This document shows, piece after piece, positions 28,957 to 38,730 of a DNA stretch of 64,000 nt. This DNA comes from Gordoniibacillus kamchatkensis (lineage in GTDB: Bacteria > Bacillota > Bacilli > Paenibacillales > NBRC-103111). The notes under the pieces were generated by a model that worked only from the letters and a program-made list of their open reading frames with translations, was not told where the DNA came from and did no database searches. The translations under genes were made by a program, and so were the position numbers. The DNA lies in contig NZ_JXAK01000018.1 of the NCBI RefSeq assembly GCF_000829455.1, forward strand, positions 42,166-106,165, given 5' to 3'. How positions within the stretch are numbered: the first letter of the stretch is position 1; each line of letters begins with the position of its first letter.

Positions 28957-30080
28957 ATGTTAGATCCGCAAGTGAAACAGGATTTACGAGAAACGGCGAG
29001 ACGATTGGCCGAGCTTAGGGGGTCTCTTTGACTTAGATCTGAAGCTGGAGCAGATCGCCGATTACGAGGAAAAAATGTCGCAGCCCGACTTCTGGAACGA
29101 CAACGAAGCCGCGCAGAAGCTGATCGCCGAAGCGAACGTGGTGAAGTCGGTAGTGGAGCAGTTCCAGAAGCTCAACTCGGATTATGAAGACCTGGAAGTG
29201 ATGGCGGAGCTCGCCGAAGAGGAAGGCGACGAGGGAATGGCGGCCGAAGCGGCTGCAAGCGTCGCCGGACTCGTGAAGCGGCTCGAAGACTTCGAGCTGC
29301 AGCTATTGCTCAACCAGCCGTACGACCGGCTGAACGCCATCCTCGAGCTGCACCCGGGCGCGGGCGGCACCGAGTCGCAGGACTGGGCCGAGATGCTGCT
29401 GCGCATGTACCGCCGCTGGGCGGAGAAGCGCGGTTTCGGCGTCGAAGTGCTGGACTACCTGGAGGGTGACGAGGCCGGGGTCAAAAGCGTTACGCTGCTC
29501 ATTAAAGGCTACAACGCGTACGGTTATTTGAAGGCCGAAAAAGGCGTCCATCGCCTCGTCCGCATTTCGCCGTTCGACGCCTCCGGGCGCCGGGCATACG
29601 TCGTTCGTATCGTGCGACGTGATGCCGGAGATCGATGACGACATCGAAATCGAGGTGCGTCCAGAGGATCTGAAGGTCGACACATACCGGTCGAGCGGCG
29701 CGGGCGGCCAGCACGTCAACAAGACGGAGTCGGCCGTGCGGCTGACGCACATTCCGACCGGGATCGTCGTCGCCTGTCAGACGGAACGGTCGCAGATTCA
29801 GAACCGCGATCGCGCCATGAAGATGCTCAAGTCGAAGCTGTATGAGCGGAAAATCGAAGAGCAGATGAAAGAGCTGGCCGAGTTGCGCGGCGAACAGACG
29901 GACATTGCGTGGGGCAACCAGATTCGCTCGTACGTGTTCCATCCGTACAGCATGGTTAAGGACCATCGCACCGACCACGAGACCGGGAACGTGGGCGCCG
30001 TCATGGACGGCGAGCTGGATCCGTTCATTGACGCTTTCTTGCGTATGCAGATTAAGGACAAGGAAAATCCTACATCATAA
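28957..30080 (+). CDS. prfB: Peptide chain release factor 2, programmed frameshift plus one unexpected indel
   Basis: Terminates translation at UGA/UAA. ATG 28957 (AGGAG upstream) reads 24 codons to an in-frame TGA at 29029, the classical +1 frameshift site (AGGGGG then CTT TGA C). The shifted frame continues [16 protein letters not shown] through [21 protein letters not shown] and the SPF anticodon motif in [11 protein letters not shown]. There the frame breaks: one extra G in GGG at 29592-29594. Skipping it gives [16 protein letters not shown] and then the catalytic GGQ ([17 protein letters not shown]) and normal C-terminus to 30080. Corrected length is about 373 residues. Since RF2 is essential, the second break is probably a sequence error. 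Confidence 0.94.
29017..29032 (+). promoter_or_regulatory. prfB programmed +1 frameshift signal
   Basis: AGGGGG (29017-29022), an internal Shine-Dalgarno, stands three bases before CTT TGA C (29026-29032). This is the autoregulatory site at which low RF2 lets the ribosome slip from CTT-TGA to TTT-GAC. Confidence 0.95.
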
Positions 30081-30098
30081 GCGATGTAGGATTTTCTT
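30063..30098 (+). terminator. Terminator overlapping the prfB stop codon
   Basis: GAAAATCCTACATC (30063-30076) pairs perfectly with GATGTAGGATTTTC (30083-30096), followed by TT. The stop codon TAA (30078-30080) lies in the 6-nt loop, so the left arm is coding. Confidence 0.8.
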
Positions 30099-30224
30099 GC
30101 TCCATCAGAAAGTATAAGCTGCGCCTATACTTGGCTGATTCCGTGCGAGAAACGGGGGGCCGCCTGGAACGGACGGCCTTGGCCGTTTCTTCTTACTATG
30201 GAGAACAGGGAGCTGAGAGCAAGT

Positions 30225-31094
30225 ATGGCAAGAAGAAAACCGTTATTTCCTCCCGGCAGCCCGTGGCTGCCCGCGGTCGAATATATGTTGCTAGGATTTG
30301 GATCGCTGGTGATGGCTGCTAGCTTTAATATGTTTTTGCAGCCGAACCAGATTGCCTCCGGCGGTGTCGCCGGTTTGTCGATCCTCGTCCAGCATTGGTT
30401 CGGCATCCAGCCGGCGCTGACCCAATGGGCTCTGAACATTCCGATTTTTCTGCTCTCGTTATGGGTATTCGGAGGCAAGTTCGGGGTGAGGGCGGCGGTC
30501 GGGTCGCTCGTGTTTCCGCTGTTTGTGCTGCTGACGAGCCGGCTGCCGCCGCTGACGACGAACACGCTGCTGGCCAGCTTGTATGGCGGGATCGGGACGG
30601 GACTCGGTCTCGGGATCGTTTTCCGCGGGCGGGGTTCGACGGGCGGTCTAGGGCTTGCAGCGCAAATCGTACATAAGCTGACGGGCATCAGCCTCGGCAT
30701 TTGCGTGGCGATATTCGACGGGCTCGTCATCGTGGGAGCGGGCATCACTTTCACTCCGGAGAAGGCGCTTTTTGCGCTGATCGGGCTGTTCGTCATGAGT
30801 AAAACGATAGACATCGTGCAGGTCGGCTTCCGCTATTCCAAAGTGGCTTTCATTATTTCCGGCGAGACGGAGGCGATTCGGCGGGCGATTTTGTACGAGC
30901 TGGACCGCGGGCTGACGCAGCTGAGCGGCTGGGGTGGCTATACGCAGGATGAGCGGACAGTGCTGATGGTGGTCGTCGCGCAGAACGAGGTGCTGAAGCT
31001 GAAAGCGCTCGTGCGCGCGGCTGACCCGGATGCGTTCGTGATCATTAGCGATACGGCAGAGGTGCTGGGCGAAGGCTTCCGGCGGCACGGGTAA
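30225..31094 (+). CDS. YitT-family membrane protein (DUF161 + DUF2179)
   Basis: Integral membrane protein of unknown function. Five to six hydrophobic segments in the first 190 residues, with the family signatures FLQPNQIASGGVAGLSIL and the Gly-rich YGGIGTGLGLGIVFRGRGSTGG, followed by a cytosolic DUF2179 domain (AFIISGETEAIRRAILYELDRGLTQLSGWGGYTQDERTVLMVVV). ATG 30225 is taken as start (GAGAG just upstream); ATG 30198 in the same frame adds nine residues. Separate from prfB by a terminator and followed by its own. Confidence 0.9.
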   Translation: MARRKPLFPPGSPWLPAVEYMLLGFGSLVMAASFNMFLQPNQIASGGVAGLSILVQHWFGIQPALTQWALNIPIFLLSLWVFGGKFGVRAAVGSLVFPLFVLLTSRLPPLTTNTLLASLYGGIGTGLGLGIVFRGRGSTGGLGLAAQIVHKLTGISLGICVAIFDGLVIVGAGITFTPEKALFALIGLFVMSKTIDIVQVGFRYSKVAFIISGETEAIRRAILYELDRGLTQLSGWGGYTQDERTVLMVVVAQNEVLKLKALVRAADPDAFVIISDTAEVLGEGFRRHG

Positions 31095-31124
31095 CGGCTG
31101 TGGCAATGGATTGCTTCGATGTGG

Positions 31125-31149
31125 ACGGGCCTCGCGGCCTGTAATTTTT
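31125..31149 (+). terminator. Terminator of the YitT-family gene
   Basis: ACGGGCC (31125-31131) pairs with GGCCTGT (31136-31142, one G-U) over a TCGC tetraloop, followed by AATTTTT. Confidence 0.75.
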
Positions 31150-31151
31150 CA

Positions 31152-31199
31152 TTGAATTTTTATTCCGTCGACTGTATAATAATTCATAGTTTATTCATG
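31152..31199 (+). promoter_or_regulatory. arg operon promoter with ARG box
   Basis: -35 TTGAAT (31152-31157), 17 nt, -10 TATAAT (31175-31180). TGAATTTTTATTCC (31153-31166) overlaps the -35 and matches the ArgR/AhrC half-site pair TGAAT-N4-ATTCA at 9 of 10 defined positions. Two further ATTCA half-sites (31183-31186 region and 31194-31197 region) lie downstream of the -10. Confidence 0.75.
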
Positions 31200-31222
31200 G
31201 GAACGGATAGGGGAGAGGCACG

Positions 31223-32299
31223 TTGGCAACTATTACAGAGACTTCAGGGACGATTCGCGCGGCGATCGTAGGCTCGACGGGGTACGGCGGGGTAGAGCTG
31301 ATTCGCCTGCTGCAGGCGCATCCTTATGTAGATATTACGTCGGTCATTTCGTCGTCGTCGGCCGGAGCTCCTATTGCTGATGGGTATCCGCACTTGTCGG
31401 AAATTCGCACGGACGCGCTCGATGCCGTCGATGTGGCGCTCATGAAAGAGAAGGCGGATGTCGTGTTTTTGGCGACGCCGCACGGCGTGGCGGCGAAGCT
31501 TGTACCGCAGCTGCTGGAAGCGGGGCTTAAGGTGATCGACCTGTCCGGCGACTTCCGCCTGCGTTCAGCGGCCGAGTACGAAGCGTGGTATAAGCACGCT
31601 CCGGCGGACGAGGCTTATTTGGCGAAAGCAGTATACGGGCTTTGCGAGGTGTACGGCGACCGCGTGCACGGCGCGGATTTTATTTCCAATCCGGGCTGTT
31701 ACCCGACGGCAACGCTGCTCGGCCTCATACCGGCGGTTGCTGCGGGTTGGATCGATCCGGCGACGATTATCGTCGATGCGAAATCCGGCGTATCGGGAGC
31801 GGGTCGCGGCGTCAGCCTCGGCGTGCACTATTCGGAAGTGAACGAGAACTTGTCCGCGTACAAGGTGAACCGTCACCAGCATATTCCGGAAATCGAGCAG
31901 ACACTCAGCGACGTAGCCGGAAGCAAAATCGTCACGACGTTCACGACGCACCTCGTTCCGATGACGCGCGGCATTATGAGCACGATTTACGCCAGCGTGA
32001 TGGGCGGAGCGGGGGCGCGTTCGGAGGCGGATTTCATCGCGCTGTACCGCGACTACTATAAGGGGCGCCGCTTCGTGCGCATCCGGCCGCAGGGGAAGCT
32101 GCCGGCGACGAAGGAAGTATGGGGCTCGAACTATTGCGATATCGGCTTAGCCGTGGACGCCCGCACGGGACGCGTGACGATCGTCAGTGTCATCGACAAC
32201 CTCGTGAAGGGGGCCGCCGGGCAGGCGATTCAAAATTTGAACCTGATGATGGGCTGGGATGAAACGACCGGGCTGCAGTTCGTACCGGCGTATCCGTAA
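31223..32299 (+). CDS. argC: N-acetyl-gamma-glutamyl-phosphate reductase
   Basis: Third step of ornithine synthesis: NADPH reduction of N-acetylglutamyl phosphate. 358 residues. Rossmann loop AIVGSTGYGGVELIRLL (residues 14-30), catalytic Cys in FISNPGCYPTA (about 157), and HQHIPEIEQTL, TTHLVPMTRGI in the C-terminal domain. TTG start at 31223 behind GGGGAGAGG. First gene of the arg cluster and directly behind the ARG-box promoter. Confidence 0.96.
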   Translation: MATITETSGTIRAAIVGSTGYGGVELIRLLQAHPYVDITSVISSSSAGAPIADGYPHLSEIRTDALDAVDVALMKEKADVVFLATPHGVAAKLVPQLLEAGLKVIDLSGDFRLRSAAEYEAWYKHAPADEAYLAKAVYGLCEVYGDRVHGADFISNPGCYPTATLLGLIPAVAAGWIDPATIIVDAKSGVSGAGRGVSLGVHYSEVNENLSAYKVNRHQHIPEIEQTLSDVAGSKIVTTFTTHLVPMTRGIMSTIYASVMGGAGARSEADFIALYRDYYKGRRFVRIRPQGKLPATKEVWGSNYCDIGLAVDARTGRVTIVSVIDNLVKGAAGQAIQNLNLMMGWDETTGLQFVPAYP

Positions 32300-32343
32300 C
32301 CGCATAAGGCAGCCGAGTTGAATGGGAGAAAGGTGAGGACTGG

Positions 32344-33564
32344 ATGAAGGAGCAATTCACGATTATTCCGGACGGCAACGTTACGACACCGGCCGGCTTC
32401 CGCGCGGGAGGACTGCACTCCGGACTGAAGAAAACGGACCGCAACGACCTCGGCGCCATCGTCTGCGACGTGCCGGCTTCGGCGGCGGCAGTATACACGC
32501 TCAACGCGTTCCAGGCGGCGCCGCTCCAGGTGACGCGGGATAGTCTCGCCGCCGGCGCAAAGCTGCAGGCGGTCATCGTCAACAGCGGCAACGCCAACGC
32601 GTGCACAGGAGAGCAAGGCGAAGCCGACGCTCGCGAGATGCGCGCGCTGGCGGCGTCCGCGTTCGGCGTGCAGGAGCGCCACGTGGCTGTGGCGTCGACT
32701 GGCGTCATCGGCGAGCCGCTGCCGATGGGCAAAGTACGCGCCGGGATCGCGGCGCTGCCTTCGCGGCTGAAGGCGGACGGGGGCGACGATTTCTGCCAGG
32801 CGATCCTGACGACGGATCTCGTGCAGAAGTCGCTGTGCGTCAGCCTCGAAATCGACGGCAAGCAGGTGCGCATTGCCGGAGCGGCCAAAGGCTCGGGGAT
32901 GATCCACCCGAATATGGCGACGATGCTCGGCTTCATCACGACAGACGCAGCCATCGGCAGCGCCGAGCTGCAGAGCCTGCTGAGTGCGGTGACGGATTCT
33001 ACCTTCAATATGATTACGGTAGACGGCGACACGAGCACGAACGACATGGTCGTCGTCATGGCCAGCGGTCTGGCGGGCAACGCCCCGCTGACGCCGGCGC
33101 ACCCGCAGTGGGAAGCGTTCCGCGCGGCGTTTGAGCACGTTGGCGAACATTTGGCCAAGGCGATCGCCCGCGACGGGGAAGGCGCGACGAAGCTGATCGA
33201 AGTGAGCGTTACCGGCGCCGCCACGAGCGAGGCCGCACGTGCGATCGCAAAAACGATCGTCGGCTCGAGCCTCGTCAAGACGGCCGTTTACGGTGCAGAC
33301 GCGAACTGGGGCCGCATCATCGCCGCAGTCGGCCGGGCCGGTCAGCCGGTCAACGTCGATACCGTCGACATCCGGCTCGGCGACATCGTCACGCTGCGCC
33401 AGTCGCAGCCCGTGAAATTCGATGAAGATGCGGCGCTTGCCTATTTGAAGGGCGATACGATTCACATCTTCGTCGATTTACATATGGGCGAAGGCCGGGC
33501 CACGGCTTGGGGCTGCGATCTAACTTACGATTACGTACGCATCAACGCCGCGTACCGGACGTAA
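32344..33564 (+). CDS. argJ: Bifunctional ornithine acetyltransferase / N-acetylglutamate synthase
   Basis: Recycles the acetyl group from N-acetylornithine to glutamate. 406 residues; the self-cleavage site is in KGSGMIHPNMATMLGF (Ala-Thr, about residue 196), producing alpha and beta chains with the Thr as nucleophile. TPAGFRAGGLHSGLKK and NSGNANACTG are further family marks. AGAAAGGTGAGG before ATG 32344. Having ArgJ with no argE or argA nearby fits the cyclic pathway. Confidence 0.96.
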   Translation: MKEQFTIIPDGNVTTPAGFRAGGLHSGLKKTDRNDLGAIVCDVPASAAAVYTLNAFQAAPLQVTRDSLAAGAKLQAVIVNSGNANACTGEQGEADAREMRALAASAFGVQERHVAVASTGVIGEPLPMGKVRAGIAALPSRLKADGGDDFCQAILTTDLVQKSLCVSLEIDGKQVRIAGAAKGSGMIHPNMATMLGFITTDAAIGSAELQSLLSAVTDSTFNMITVDGDTSTNDMVVVMASGLAGNAPLTPAHPQWEAFRAAFEHVGEHLAKAIARDGEGATKLIEVSVTGAATSEAARAIAKTIVGSSLVKTAVYGADANWGRIIAAVGRAGQPVNVDTVDIRLGDIVTLRQSQPVKFDEDAALAYLKGDTIHIFVDLHMGEGRATAWGCDLTYDYVRINAAYRT

Positions 33565-33582
33565 GGGGGCGCAGCACACGAA

Positions 33583-34389
33583 ATGAACGGAACAGCGGTA
33601 GCGGACAAATTTGTGATGAAATGCGGCGGCAGCACGCTGGCGGCTTTACCGGACGCATTTTTCGAGGATATGGCGGCGCTGAAGCGGCGCGGGAAGCTTC
33701 CGGTCATCGTGCACGGGGGCGGCCCGGCGATTTCCGAGACGCTGACGAAGCTCGGCATCGAGACGGAGTTCGTGAACGGGCTGCGCAAGACGAATGAAGC
33801 GGTGCTCGACGTTGTGGAAATGGTGCTGGCCGGCCAGATCAACAAGCTGATCGTGCGCCGCATCGGCCACGCCGGAGCCCAAGCGCTCGGTTTGTCGGGT
33901 CTCGACGGCAACCTGCTCGTCTCCGAGCCGGTCGACAATGCGCATGAGGTCGGGCTCGTCGGGCGGGTCGTCGAGGTCAATGCCGCGCTTGTGGAAGGCG
34001 TCGCCGAGCTCGGCTACATTCCGGTCATCGCCCCCGTCGGCATCGGCCGTGACGGCATGCAGCGCTACAACATCAACGCCGATACGGCGGCGGGTGCGGT
34101 GGCGTCGCAGCTCGGTACGGAGCGGCTCGTCGTAGTGACCGATGTGCCGGGAATTATGAAAACGATAGATGGCGAGAAGAAGGTGCTGCCGAGCGTGACC
34201 GTGGCCGAGATCGAGGCGATGATCGCAATCGGCGAGATCTATGGCGGCATGATCCCGAAGGTGCGGGCGGCGATCGACTGCATTCAGGGGCGCGTGCGCG
34301 AGGTTGTTATCGTGAGCGGGACGGAGCCGCGCATTTTGAGCCGTGTGCTCGAAGGCGAAGCGATCGGAACGCGGATCGTGCGCGAGTGA
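33583..34389 (+). CDS. argB: Acetylglutamate kinase
   Basis: Phosphorylates N-acetylglutamate. 268 residues: amino-acid-kinase fold with MKCGGSTLAALP (phosphate-binding Lys and Gly), VHGGGPAISETL, NGLRKTNEAVLDVVEMVLAG, and INADTAAGAVASQLG near the nucleotide site. No N-terminal regulatory helix, so feedback inhibition by arginine is not evident. 18 nt after argJ. Confidence 0.95.
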   Translation: MNGTAVADKFVMKCGGSTLAALPDAFFEDMAALKRRGKLPVIVHGGGPAISETLTKLGIETEFVNGLRKTNEAVLDVVEMVLAGQINKLIVRRIGHAGAQALGLSGLDGNLLVSEPVDNAHEVGLVGRVVEVNAALVEGVAELGYIPVIAPVGIGRDGMQRYNINADTAAGAVASQLGTERLVVVTDVPGIMKTIDGEKKVLPSVTVAEIEAMIAIGEIYGGMIPKVRAAIDCIQGRVREVVIVSGTEPRILSRVLEGEAIGTRIVRE

Positions 34390-34620
34390 GCGGGATGCCG
34401 GCGGCAGCGGCTGTTGAGTACGAAGAGCCTATGCGTAGACTTCGAGCTGTCGGAAGAAGTTTAAAGGCCAAACGGGCTTTTAGCTGAGGGTGAATGTGCG
34501 AGGTCGGGTCGGCGTTTATGCGCGGCGATCACAAGCAGGCGAAATTGCGTACGAACCGAGCATTTCCGGGTGAACCGACGTACGAATCATCCGAACGAAC
34601 TATTGGGAGGAGTGAACGGC

Positions 34621-35841
34621 ATGAGTGAAAACCTGCAAGGATTGTTGTTCCCGAACTACAGCAAGTTCCCGATTACGTTGGTGAAAGGGGAAGGCAGCAA
34701 GCTGTGGGACGATCAGGGCAAGGAGTACATCGACCTGATGTGCGGGGTGGCGGTGACGAACCTCGGCCACGTGCCTGCGAAGGTAAAGGCGAAGCTGCAG
34801 GCGCAGCTGGATGAGCTGTGGCATGTGAGCAATCTGTTTCACATCCCGAATCAATACCGTCTTGCGGAGCTGCTGACGGCGAATTCGTGCGCGGACCATG
34901 TGTTTTTTTGCAACAGCGGGGCGGAAGCGAACGAAGCGGCGATCAAGCTGGCGCGTCGTTACTACCAGAAAGTAAAAGGCATGAAAGACAAGTACGAGAT
35001 CGTCACGTTCAAGCAGTCGTTTCACGGCCGGACGCTGGCAACGCTGACGGCAACCGGGCAAGATAAGGTAAAGGAGGGCTTTCATCCGCTGCCGGAAGGG
35101 TTCACGATTCTGCCCTATAACGACATCGAAGCTCTGCGCGGAGCGGTAAGCGGCAAGACGGCGGCGGTGTTCCTGGAGCTAGTTCAGGGAGAAGGCGGCA
35201 TCCATACGGCGGAACCGGCGTTCGTCGCCGAAATCGCGAAGCTGTGCGAGGAGCACGACGCGCTGCTGATTCTCGACGAAATTCAGACGGGCATGGGCCG
35301 TACGGGCAAAATGTTCGCTTACGAGCATTACGATATCGAGCCGGATATTTTCACGCTGGCCAAAGGGCTCGGAAGCGGCTTCCCGATCGGCGCCGTGCTC
35401 GGTAAAGCGAAGCTGAAAGACGCGTTCGCAGCCGGCAGCCACGGTTCGACGTTCGGCGGCAACCTGCTGGCCACGGCGGCTGGCATTGCAACCGTCGAGA
35501 CGATGCTGGAGGAAAATGTGCCGCAGCAGGCCGCTGAGCTCGGCGAAAAGGCGGCTGTGTTTCTCCGCGGACGACTCGCGGGCAACCCGATCGTGAACGA
35601 TGTGCGCGGCAAAGGGCTGCTGATCGGCATCGAATGCACCGTAGCCGTTGGCGACATTGTAAGCGACTGCCACCGCAGCGGCGCGCTCGTCATTACGGCA
35701 GGCACGAACGTGCTGCGCCTCGTGCCGAGCCTGGTCATTCCTGAGGAGCTGCTGCTGCAGGGGCTCACCATCGTATGCGAGGCGCTGGAGCGCGCTGCGG
35801 CGCAGGCCGGTGCGGCTGCCGGATCGAAGGCGTTCGTGTAA
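34621..35841 (+). CDS. argD: Acetylornithine aminotransferase
   Basis: PLP enzyme converting N-acetylglutamate semialdehyde to N-acetylornithine. 406 residues from ATG 34621 (GGGAGGAG upstream). Class III marks: FFCNSGAEANEAAIKLARR, FHGRTLATLTATGQ, LILDEIQTGMGRTG and the PLP lysine in TLAKGLGSGFPIGA. 231 nt separate it from argB, with no gene and no convincing terminator in between. Confidence 0.95.
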   Translation: MSENLQGLLFPNYSKFPITLVKGEGSKLWDDQGKEYIDLMCGVAVTNLGHVPAKVKAKLQAQLDELWHVSNLFHIPNQYRLAELLTANSCADHVFFCNSGAEANEAAIKLARRYYQKVKGMKDKYEIVTFKQSFHGRTLATLTATGQDKVKEGFHPLPEGFTILPYNDIEALRGAVSGKTAAVFLELVQGEGGIHTAEPAFVAEIAKLCEEHDALLILDEIQTGMGRTGKMFAYEHYDIEPDIFTLAKGLGSGFPIGAVLGKAKLKDAFAAGSHGSTFGGNLLATAAGIATVETMLEENVPQQAAELGEKAAVFLRGRLAGNPIVNDVRGKGLLIGIECTVAVGDIVSDCHRSGALVITAGTNVLRLVPSLVIPEELLLQGLTIVCEALERAAAQAGAAAGSKAFV

Positions 35842-36147
35842 AAGCAAGGTTACCGTGGCGTGGCAGCGGCGTAAGGGCCGCACGAACCGGACAATTCGAC
35901 GCTGGGTCGTACGAAGCGGCCAGCCGAGCCGCCGTGCGAGCGGCCGCTTGCAGAGGACAAAACCGCTGCCGGGCGCAACAGCCGGTGCGGGTCGGCTAAA
36001 ACCGCCTTACACCGGCGCCCGCGAGGACAGCCGGCGTAAAGCGGCTGAACCCGGTGGGGAGACGCCGCGGACGGTGTTTAAACGATATGCGTAATCGGCG
36101 GCCGGAGGCGGCTGATGAAGCATTTTCACGATAAAGGAGGGGTTTCG
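35842..36147. other. GC-rich gap between argD and argF
   Basis: No supported gene. In B. subtilis carA-carB stand here; they are absent. The stretch is repetitive in GCCG/CGGC-type words with no clear terminator or promoter. Confidence 0.4.
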
Positions 36148-37104
36148 GTGACGGCAACGTTGCAGGAGGAAATCGCGGCCAGGCTTAAGGGGAAAGATTT
36201 CCTCGGGCTGGTTGACTATACGAAAGAAGAAATCGAGTATTTAATCGCGCTCGGCATCGATCTCAAGAGCAAGCTGAAGGCAGGAGAGACGTATCAGCCG
36301 CTGAAGGGGAAGACGCTGGGGATGATTTTCGAGAAGTCGTCCACCCGCACGCGCGTTTCGTTCGAGGTCGGCATTTACCAACTCGGGGGGCAGCCGCTGT
36401 TCCTGAGCAAGAACGATCTGCAGCTTGGACGGGGCGAGCCGATCTCGGATACGGCACAGGTGCTGTCGCGTTACCTTGACGGCATCATGATCCGCACGTT
36501 CGGCCACAAGCGGGTCGTGGAGCTGGCGCGCGCGGCGACGGTGCCGGTCATCAACGGGCTGAGCGATTTGTCGCACCCGTGCCAGGCGCTGGCCGATTAT
36601 CAGACCATTTTGGAGAAGAAGGGCCGTCTGCAAGGCCTCAAGGTCGCTTACATCGGCGACGGCAACAACATGCTGCATTCGCTGCTTGTCGGCGCGTCCA
36701 AGCTCGGCATCGATTTTGCGGCGGCGTCGCCGGAAGGGTATGACGCGGATCCGGAAATGGTTGCCATCGCCAAGGAAAACGCCCGCAAAAGCGGCTCCAA
36801 TGTGCGGCTGGTGCGCGACCCGCGCGAGGCGGCGGAAGGCGCCGACGTTATATACACCGACGTGTGGGCGAGCATGGGCTTCGAGGAGGAGCAGAAGGAG
36901 CGCGAGAAGGCGTTCGCGAATTATCAAGTGAACGAGGAGCTGGCGAAGTACGCGAAGCCGGACTACCTGTTTATGCACTGCCTCCCGGCGCATCGCGGCG
37001 AGGAAGTGAGCGAGGGCGTCATCGACGGCCCGAATTCGATCATTTTCGATCAGGCGGAAAACCGGCTGCACGCGCAGAAGGCGATCATGGCCGCCATTAT
37101 GTAA
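36148..37104 (+). CDS. argF: Ornithine carbamoyltransferase
   Basis: Forms citrulline from ornithine and carbamoyl phosphate. 318 residues: carbamoyl-phosphate loop FEKSSTRTRVSFE, HPCQALADYQT, ornithine-side loop VYTDVWASMGFEEE, and the catalytic HCLPAHRGEE. GTG 36148 lies five bases after AGGAGGGG and gives the normal N-terminus; an ATG at 36115 would add eleven atypical residues. Confidence 0.95.
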   Translation: MTATLQEEIAARLKGKDFLGLVDYTKEEIEYLIALGIDLKSKLKAGETYQPLKGKTLGMIFEKSSTRTRVSFEVGIYQLGGQPLFLSKNDLQLGRGEPISDTAQVLSRYLDGIMIRTFGHKRVVELARAATVPVINGLSDLSHPCQALADYQTILEKKGRLQGLKVAYIGDGNNMLHSLLVGASKLGIDFAAASPEGYDADPEMVAIAKENARKSGSNVRLVRDPREAAEGADVIYTDVWASMGFEEEQKEREKAFANYQVNEELAKYAKPDYLFMHCLPAHRGEEVSEGVIDGPNSIIFDQAENRLHAQKAIMAAIM

Positions 37105-37268
37105 AACGGGGCGTCACCGGCGATGGCCCCGGTCCTGCCGGTGTTGGCTGCCGCCGGGGGAACCGATCCAACCGGTCTCGGTCTCGCAAGTTCTGCCTGC
37201 GTCTGGCGCTTATTGGACCGGCGTGCGGGAGAACAGCGACAATACTCGATTAGGGAGAGAAGCAGATC

Positions 37269-38507
37269 ATGGCTAAGCAAAAAATCGTGCTCGCCTATTC
37301 CGGCGGCCTCGATACGTCCGTCATTTTGGCGTGGCTGAAGGAAACGTACGACGCGGAGATCATTACGTTTACGGCCGACATCGGCCAGAAGGATGAGCTC
37401 GACGGGCTCGAGGAAAAGGCGCTCAAAACCGGCGCGTCCAAAGTGTACATCGACGATCTGCGCGAGGAGTTCGCGCGCGACTTCATTTTCCCGATGTTCC
37501 AGGCGGGGGCTCTGTATGAAGGGCAGTACCTGCTCGGCACGTCGATCGCGCGCCCGCTTATCGCCAAGCGGATGGTCGAGATCGCCCGCGCGGAAGGCGC
37601 AACGGCGATTGCGCACGGCGCAACCGGCAAAGGCAACGACCAGGTGCGCTTCGAGCTGACGGCTGCGGCGCTGGCGCCGGAGCTGGAAGTGATCGCGCCG
37701 TGGCGGAACGAGGAGTTCCGCGAGTCGTTCCCGGGCCGCGCGGAGATGATCGCCTATGCCGAAAAGCACGGCATCAAGGTGCAAGCGACGGCAAAGAAGC
37801 CGTACTCGACCGACCGCAACTTGCTGCACATTTCGTTTGAGAGCGGCATTCTGGAGGATCCGTGGTTCGATCCGAGCGCGCCGGAGAACCGCGACATGTT
37901 CGTGCTGAGCGTCGATCCGGAGCTGGCGCCGGATACGCCGGAATACATTGAGCTCGATTTTGAACAAGGCAATTGCGTGGCCGTGAACGGAGAGCGGATG
38001 GACCCGCTGGCCGTGATGGAGAAGCTCAACGAGCTCGGCGGCAAGCACGGGATCGGGCGCGTGGACATGGTCGAGAACCGTTTTGTCGGGATGAAGAGCC
38101 GCGGCGTATACGAGACGCCGGGCGGATCGATTCTGTTCACGGCCCACCGCAAAATGGAGTCGCTCACGATGGACCGCGACGTCATGCATCTGCGCGACTC
38201 GCTGATTGCCAAATATGCGCAGCTCGTGTACAACGGCTTCTGGTTCGCGCCGGAACGGCTCGCGCTGCAGGCGCTCGTGACGGAAAGCCAGAAAAACGTG
38301 ACCGGCACGGTGCGGCTCAAGCTGTACAAGGGCAACATCATCGGCGCCGGCGTGAAGAGCCCGGTATCGCTGTACAACCCGGATATCGCCACGATGGAAG
38401 CCGATCCTTCGCAGGCGTACAACCAGGGCGACGCGACCGGCTTCATCCGACTGAACGCGCTGCGGCTTAAGGTGGCGTCCGGCGTAGAGCAAAGCGCCAA
38501 GAAGTAA
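37269..38507 (+). CDS. argG: Argininosuccinate synthase
   Basis: ATP-dependent condensation of citrulline and aspartate. 412 residues with the N-type ATP pyrophosphatase P-loop [12 protein letters not shown] at the N-terminus, [20 protein letters not shown] block ([17 protein letters not shown]) for citrulline/aspartate, and [35 protein letters not shown] precedes ATG 37269. argH is separated by over 1 kb of repeats. Confidence 0.96.
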   Translation: MAKQKIVLAYSGGLDTSVILAWLKETYDAEIITFTADIGQKDELDGLEEKALKTGASKVYIDDLREEFARDFIFPMFQAGALYEGQYLLGTSIARPLIAKRMVEIARAEGATAIAHGATGKGNDQVRFELTAAALAPELEVIAPWRNEEFRESFPGRAEMIAYAEKHGIKVQATAKKPYSTDRNLLHISFESGILEDPWFDPSAPENRDMFVLSVDPELAPDTPEYIELDFEQGNCVAVNGERMDPLAVMEKLNELGGKHGIGRVDMVENRFVGMKSRGVYETPGGSILFTAHRKMESLTMDRDVMHLRDSLIAKYAQLVYNGFWFAPERLALQALVTESQKNVTGTVRLKLYKGNIIGAGVKSPVSLYNPDIATMEADPSQAYNQGDATGFIRLNALRLKVASGVEQSAKK

Positions 38508-38730
38508 GGCGCCGGGCTAAGGCGCTGGCGCCAGCGGCTCTTGCGGGAGCAAGTGACCGCCTTATGGGAAGGCGAGAGTGCAGTTTCAGCTTGAAGCTTG
38601 GGTTCTTGAGGCTACAGCTGGGGTGGTCGGGGCTAGGCTGAGGCCCGGGTTTGCGGATTGAGGCTAATTCGGGGTTCCGGACGAACGTTGAGCTTGGGAC
38701 CGATGCTGCTGGTGTTAAAGCCAGGGCCCG
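38508..38730. other. Repeat-poor left part of the argG-argH gap
   Basis: No gene supported. The sequence contains scattered GGCT/AGGC words that look like eroded copies of the adjacent repeat unit. Confidence 0.35.
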
